NCBI GenBank assembly: GCA_036380715.1
Contig: DASVEF010000222.1
Location: forward strand, 1-64,000
DNA length: 64,000 nucleotides
Source: UBA5704 sp036380715
GTDB lineage: Bacteria; Acidobacteriota; Thermoanaerobaculia; Multivoradales; UBA5704
Reading direction: 5' to 3'
Below, one piece after another: positions 60,195 to 64,000 of this stretch (the stretch's first letter is position 1; every line of letters begins with the position of its first letter). Position numbers and translations under genes: made by a program. Under the pieces are notes generated by a model. It saw nothing but the letters and a program-made list of their open reading frames with translations. It was not told the DNA's origin and did no database searches.

Positions 60195-61140
60195 AGTCTC
60201 GGCGCAGTGGCGGCTCCTCCGCGAGGGGATCGACCGGGTGGTGATGGGCCAGGAGAAGGTAAAAGAGCAGCTCCTCGTCTGCCTGCTCGCCGGCGGGCAC
60301 GCGCTGCTCGAAGGGGTGCCGGGGACCGCCAAGACGCTGCTGGCGCTGACCCTGTCCCGCCTGCTCGGCAGCCGGTTCCGCCGCATCCAGTTCACCCCGG
60401 ACCTGATGCCGGCCGACCTCCTCGGCACGAGCATCTATAACCAGAAGACTCAGGAGTTCGAGTTCCGCGCGGGACCGATCTTCGCCGACCTGCTGCTCGC
60501 CGACGAGATCAACCGCACGCCGCCGCGGACCCAGGCCGCGCTCCTCGAATGCATGCAGGAGCGCTCGGCCACCCTGGACGGCGTCCGCCGGGTGATCTCC
60601 CCGATCTTCACCGTGCTCGCCACGCAGAACCCGGTCGAGTTCGAGGGGACCTATCCGCTCCCCGAAGCGCAGCGCGACCGCTTCCTGCTCAAGATCTCGA
60701 TCGACTATCCGCGCGGCGAGGAAGAGGCCCAGATGCTCTCCGCCTACGCCGCCGGCCGCCGCCTGCACGACGACGCGGTGCGCGAGCTCCAGCCCGTGCT
60801 CACCCCGGACGCCCTCCTCCTCTCGCGCCAGCTCGTGGCGCGCGACATCCGGGTCGAAGAGCACATCCTCGGCTACATCCTGGGGATCGTCACGGCCACG
60901 CGACACCACGAAGCCATCCAGATCGGCGCCGGCCCCCGCGCCTCCCTGGCCCTGCTGGAGAGCAGCCGCGCCCTGGCCCTCCTGCGCGGACGCGACTTCG
61001 TGACCCCCGACGACATCAAGGAGATGGCCGCGCCCGTCCTCGTCCACCGTGTCATCCTCACCCCCGAAGCGGAGATGGAAGGCGCCGCCCTGCCCGACCT
61101 GCTCCGCCAGATCTTCGAGAAGGTGGAAGTGCCGCGGTGA
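60178..61140 (+). CDS. MoxR-family AAA+ ATPase
   Basis: The 320-residue protein has all AAA+ motifs: Walker A LLEGVPGTAKTLL (about 43-55), Walker B LLLADEINRTPPRTQAALLE (about 105-124), sensor 1 VLATQNPVEFEGTYPLPEAQ (about 145-164) and the C-terminal lid (DFVTPDDIKEMAAPVLVHRV). MoxR ATPases act as chaperones that load metals or activate partner proteins, generally with DUF58/VWA partners encoded beside them. Its start overlaps the end of the DUF4350 gene by 17 bp, and the DUF58 gene overlaps its stop. Confidence 0.94.
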   Translation: MQSVSEVSAQWRLLREGIDRVVMGQEKVKEQLLVCLLAGGHALLEGVPGTAKTLLALTLSRLLGSRFRRIQFTPDLMPADLLGTSIYNQKTQEFEFRAGPIFADLLLADEINRTPPRTQAALLECMQERSATLDGVRRVISPIFTVLATQNPVEFEGTYPLPEAQRDRFLLKISIDYPRGEEEAQMLSAYAAGRRLHDDAVRELQPVLTPDALLLSRQLVARDIRVEEHILGYILGIVTATRHHEAIQIGAGPRASLALLESSRALALLRGRDFVTPDDIKEMAAPVLVHRVILTPEAEMEGAALPDLLRQIFEKVEVPR

Positions 61141-62471
61141 GGCCCGGCCCGCGCCTCGTGCGCGCCCTCCTCTACCTCGCGGCGGCCGCTCTCCTCGTCC
61201 CGCTGCTCCATGAGATCTTGCCGGAGATCGTCTGGCTCCTGCTCCTGGGCCTCCTGATCCTGATCGGGATCGCGGTCCGCGAAGCCCTGGCCCTCCGCAA
61301 GGTGAGGATCTTTTCGGACCAGCCGGCTGCAATCGTCCTCTCCCTCGACGAAGAGGAAGCGATCCCGCTCCGGCTGTCCACCTCAGCGTCGCGGCCCGTG
61401 CGGCTGACCGCGCGCCAGGTGTGGCCGGAGCTGCTGTCGCTCCCCTCCACCCGCCTGGAAGGGGTCTGCCGGCCGGGCGAGGTGCTGTCGCTGGAGGCCC
61501 GCGTGCGGGCGGTCGCCCGCGGCGCCGCTCCCCTCTCCCCGCCCTGGGTCTGCGTCACGTTCACCGGCTGGGCGGAGCGGGTGGTCCCGGCGGAGCCTGC
61601 GGGCGAAGGCGCGGCGGGGACCGAGCTGACGGTGCTGCCCAACCTCAAGGCCGTGCGCCGGCTGCGCGGCAAGCTCGACCGCCTCTTCCTCCAGGGGCTC
61701 GGCAGCCGCACCGCGGCCACGCTCGGCAAGGGGCGCGACTTCGACCGCCTGCGCGAGTACGTGCTCGGCGACGACCTGCGCGACGTCGCGTGGAAAGCCA
61801 CGGCCCGCCACCGCAAGCTGATCACCCGCGAGTACCGGCTCGACCGCTCGCAGGATGTCCTGATCTGCCTCGACCGGGGGCACCGCATGGCCGCCCGCGT
61901 CGCTCACGTCACCCGGCTCGACCACGCGGTCAACGCCGCCGTGCTGCTCGCCTCGATCTGCAACCGCATGGAAGACCGCGTGGGCCTTCTCTCCTTCGCC
62001 GACGCCGTGGAGCAGGGTCTCGGCCAGGGGCGCGGCAGCGGCCACCTGCGCAAGCTGACCGCCTTCGCCGCGGGCATCCCGCCCGAGTACCGGCACACCG
62101 ACTATCTCGCTCTGGGAGCCCACCTGCGCCGCCGGCTGCACAGCCGCGCCCTGGTGCTGATCCTCACCGTGCTGCCGGAGCTGGAGGCCGAGGGGACCAT
62201 CGTGCGCGCCGTGGACATGCTGGTGCCGCAGCACCTGCCCGTGGTCATCGTCTTCTCCGATCCCGGGCTCAACGCCGCGGCCCACTTCCTCCCCGCGGAC
62301 AAGCCGGAGCTCTGCCGCACCCTCGTGGCGCACGACCTCTGGATCGAGCGCCGGCGAGCCCTCGCCGAGCTGCGCCGCCGGGGCGCCATGGTCGTCGAGA
62401 CCGCTCCCGGGGATGCTGGGGTGGAGGCGGTGAACAGTTATCTTGAGGTGAAGCGGAGGCAGTTGCTGTGA
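61137..62471 (+). CDS. DUF58-domain protein, MoxR partner
   Basis: The GTG at 61137 overlaps the moxR stop (GTGA) and gives 444 residues. Two N-terminal membrane helices (about 8-45) are followed by a beta domain and the DUF58 signature GKGRDFDRLREYVLGDDLRD and VAWKATARHRKLITREY (about 198-235). A VWA-like fold follows, with the MIDAS-type strand DVLICLDRGHRM; the motif lacks the DxSxS serines. The protein is expected to work with the MoxR ATPase at the membrane. The 3' end is followed by a REP-like hairpin and then the SpoIIM gene. Confidence 0.9.
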   Translation: MRPGPRLVRALLYLAAAALLVPLLHEILPEIVWLLLLGLLILIGIAVREALALRKVRIFSDQPAAIVLSLDEEEAIPLRLSTSASRPVRLTARQVWPELLSLPSTRLEGVCRPGEVLSLEARVRAVARGAAPLSPPWVCVTFTGWAERVVPAEPAGEGAAGTELTVLPNLKAVRRLRGKLDRLFLQGLGSRTAATLGKGRDFDRLREYVLGDDLRDVAWKATARHRKLITREYRLDRSQDVLICLDRGHRMAARVAHVTRLDHAVNAAVLLASICNRMEDRVGLLSFADAVEQGLGQGRGSGHLRKLTAFAAGIPPEYRHTDYLALGAHLRRRLHSRALVLILTVLPELEAEGTIVRAVDMLVPQHLPVVIVFSDPGLNAAAHFLPADKPELCRTLVAHDLWIERRRALAELRRRGAMVVETAPGDAGVEAVNSYLEVKRRQLL

Positions 62472-62526
62472 GCCCTCACCCCCTAGCCCCCTCTCCCGGT
62501 GACGGGAGAGGGGGCGGGGGTGAGGG
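62471..62526. repeat. REP-like palindrome within the MoxR operon
   Basis: CCCTCACCCCCTAGCCCCCT and CTCCCGGTGACGGGAGAGGG form the usual hairpin, followed by GGCGGGGGTGAGGG. It separates the DUF58 and SpoIIM genes and could lower the expression of the latter. Confidence 0.7.
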
Positions 62527-62569
62527 TCCGCGGGTGCGGCGCCGACGCCGAAATTTTCTGAGGACCACC

Positions 62570-63568
62570 ATGGACATCGATCGATTCCTCCACGAACGGA
62601 ACCCGCGCTGGGAGCGGCTGTCAGAGCTGCTGGACCGCGCCGAGAATTCTCCCGAGCATGAGCTCGGACCGGAAGGGATGCGCGAGCTGCTCCGGCTCTA
62701 CCGCCTGACCAGCTCCGACCTCAACCAGGCGCGCTCCCTCACCGCTGATCCCGAGATCCTGGAGCGGCTGAACGCCCTCGCGGGCCGGGGCTACCGCTTC
62801 ATCTACCGCTCGCGCCGCGGCGCCCGCTGGGCGGGCAGCCTCGCGGCCTTTCTCGGCGCCCGCGTACCCGAAGCCTTCCAGCTCCACGCCAAGGCCGTGG
62901 CCGCCGCCGCGGGCTTCTTCCTTCTCGGGACCCTCTTCGGGCTGACCGCGGTCCTCCTGCGCCCGGCTTCGGCCGAAGACCTCATCCCCGAGCAGTTCTT
63001 CACCGAAAGCCCGCGCGAGCGGGTCGAGAAGATCGAAAAAGAGGAGGAGCGGATCGCCAACGTCGAGGAAGCGGCGCTGTTCGGAGCGCAGCTCTACACC
63101 CACAACATCCGGGTCTCCTTCCTTGCCTTCAGCCTGGGAGCGCTGAGCCTGATCGGCGGCGTGTGGATCCTCTTCTACAACGGCATCATCCTCGGCGCCG
63201 TGGCGGCGACCTACCTGCTCGACGGCGTCACCGTCTTCTTCCTCGCCTGGGTGGGGCCGCACGGCGCCCTGGAGCTGCCGGCGATCGTGCTCGCGGGCGC
63301 GGCGGGGCTGGTCGCCGGGCGCGCCCTGCTCCTGCCCGGCGAGCTCTCCCGCGGCGCCTCCATGCGCCGGGTCTTCCCGCGCGTCTGGCGCATGATGGTC
63401 GGCGTCATGCTGGTGCTGGTCGTGGCCGGGCTCATCGAAGGCTCCTTCTCGCAGTTCTCGGCCAAGACGGTCCCCTATTCGCTCAAAATCGCCGTGGCCG
63501 GCGTGCTGCACGCAGCCCTGCTCCTCTACCTCTTCCTGCCGCGCCAGGACAGCGAGGCTCCGCGGTGA
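62570..63568 (+). CDS. SpoIIM-family (stage II sporulation protein M-like) membrane protein
   Basis: The ATG at 62570 (MDIDRFLHERNPRWERLSEL) gives 332 residues. A cytosolic helical region (about 1-100) leads into a membrane helix (about 108-127), then a long exported loop with EKIEKEEERIANVEEAALFG. About four more helices follow (NIRVSFLAFSLGALSLIGGV, NGIILGAVAATYLLDGV, the conserved HGALELPAIVLAGAAGLVAG and the C-terminal pair). This family is common in bacteria that do not sporulate, where it travels with RDD, MoxR and DUF58 genes as here. Its specific role is not known. Confidence 0.9.
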   Translation: MDIDRFLHERNPRWERLSELLDRAENSPEHELGPEGMRELLRLYRLTSSDLNQARSLTADPEILERLNALAGRGYRFIYRSRRGARWAGSLAAFLGARVPEAFQLHAKAVAAAAGFFLLGTLFGLTAVLLRPASAEDLIPEQFFTESPRERVEKIEKEEERIANVEEAALFGAQLYTHNIRVSFLAFSLGALSLIGGVWILFYNGIILGAVAATYLLDGVTVFFLAWVGPHGALELPAIVLAGAAGLVAGRALLLPGELSRGASMRRVFPRVWRMMVGVMLVLVVAGLIEGSFSQFSAKTVPYSLKIAVAGVLHAALLLYLFLPRQDSEAPR

Positions 63569-64000
63569 GCGCGCTCCTTGAACGGCGCATCCTGACGCCC
63601 GAGCACGTGCCGATCCGCCTGACCCCGGCGGGCCTCGGCAGCCGGGGCCTGGCCATCCTGGTCGACTTCACGATCGCCACCGGGGTGATCGCCGTGCTCG
63701 GCACGATCCTCATGGTCTTCCTGCCGGGCGGTCTGGCGATGGCCCTCCAGACCACCCTCGGCTTCGTGATCTACACGGGATACCCCATCTGGTTCGAGGT
63801 CCGCCACCAGGGGCGCACCCTGGGCAAGCGGATGACGAAGCTGCGCGTGGTGGACGGCCGGGGCCTGCCGATCACGCTGGAGCAGTCGTTCGTGCGCAAC
63901 GTGGTGCGCGTCCTCGACTTCCTGCCGCTCTTCTACGGCCTGGGTGGGCTCGTCTCCCTCATCGACCGCGACCATCGCCGCCTCGGCGACATCCTGGCCG
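63565..64000 (+). CDS. RDD-family membrane protein (partial, cut by window end)
   Basis: The GTG at 63565 overlaps the SpoIIM stop (GTGA), and translation stays open to the window end, giving 145 residues. The RDD domain is evident: PAGLGSRGLAILVDFTIATG with the R and D residues of the name, two helices, WFEVRHQGRTLGKRMTKLRV and LIDRDHRRLGDILA at the cut. The SpoIIM-RDD pairing is a conserved unit. The C-terminal extension, if any, lies outside the window. Confidence 0.88.
   Translation, partial: MSALLERRILTPEHVPIRLTPAGLGSRGLAILVDFTIATGVIAVLGTILMVFLPGGLAMALQTTLGFVIYTGYPIWFEVRHQGRTLGKRMTKLRVVDGRGLPITLEQSFVRNVVRVLDFLPLFYGLGGLVSLIDRDHRRLGDILA

Overview
The window is a GC-rich chromosomal segment that looks like it comes from an Acidobacteriota genome, possibly near Thermoanaerobaculia. 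This placement is inference from gene content: a Ser/Thr kinase-TPR protein next to an ECF sigma factor, two tandem acidobacterial-type VWA-domain proteins, many secreted peptidases and hydrolases, and abundant REP-like palindromes between genes. No rRNA, tRNA, CRISPR array or transposase was recognised.

Layout. 0-1.8 kb: the tail of a probable membrane aminopeptidase, then an AraC-type regulator and a divergent alpha/beta-hydrolase that have both lost their 5' ends around a surviving repeated operator-like sequence. 1.8-8.6 kb: a cupin/CMD protein followed by a complete periplasmic aldehyde oxidoreductase operon (paoABC-like, with the XdhC/PaoD and MocA-like maturation genes). 8.7-21.4 kb: secreted hydrolases and peptidases (S33-type, DUF885, subtilase, metzincin-like, TAP-like) with a small Cys-rich protein, a beta-helix protein and a small membrane protein. 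21.4-25.1 kb: accessory region with a frameshifted XRE regulator and its palindromic operator, a convincing integron attC site followed by an HXXEE membrane-protein cassette, and a two-gene operon in which both genes appear to encode selenoproteins. 25.2-32.3 kb: kinase, ECF sigma factor, two methyltransferases and a MOSC protein. 32.4-36.6 kb: duplicated VWA genes. 36.9-43.9 kb: vapBC, a four-gene membrane redox operon (polyferredoxin and FixH/YtkA-like proteins), a MuiA-like protein, a vapBC remnant, a 21-bp tandem repeat and an MDR oxidoreductase. 44-51.4 kb: a cyanophycin region (Mur-ligase paralogue, cphA, cphB) with a CFA-type methyltransferase. 51.6-64 kb: an M16 peptidase, a LOG protein, B-box/RDD membrane proteins and the conserved DUF4129-DUF4350-MoxR-DUF58-SpoIIM-RDD operon, cut by the window end.

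The most notable system is at 23.6-24.7 kb. A secreted DsbA-like protein has an in-frame TGA exactly where the first Cys of its CPYC active site belongs. Ten bases downstream lies a small polytopic membrane protein with an in-frame TGA in a CxxxxU context. Each TGA is followed, after the same 21 nt, by the loop of a hairpin that fits the bacterial SECIS pattern. This suggests a selenium-dependent periplasmic thiol/selenol redox pair, perhaps a DsbA/DsbB-like couple. Three families of palindromic repeats are scattered through the window. Members of one family have become coding sequence inside two proteins and supply the 3' ends of others.
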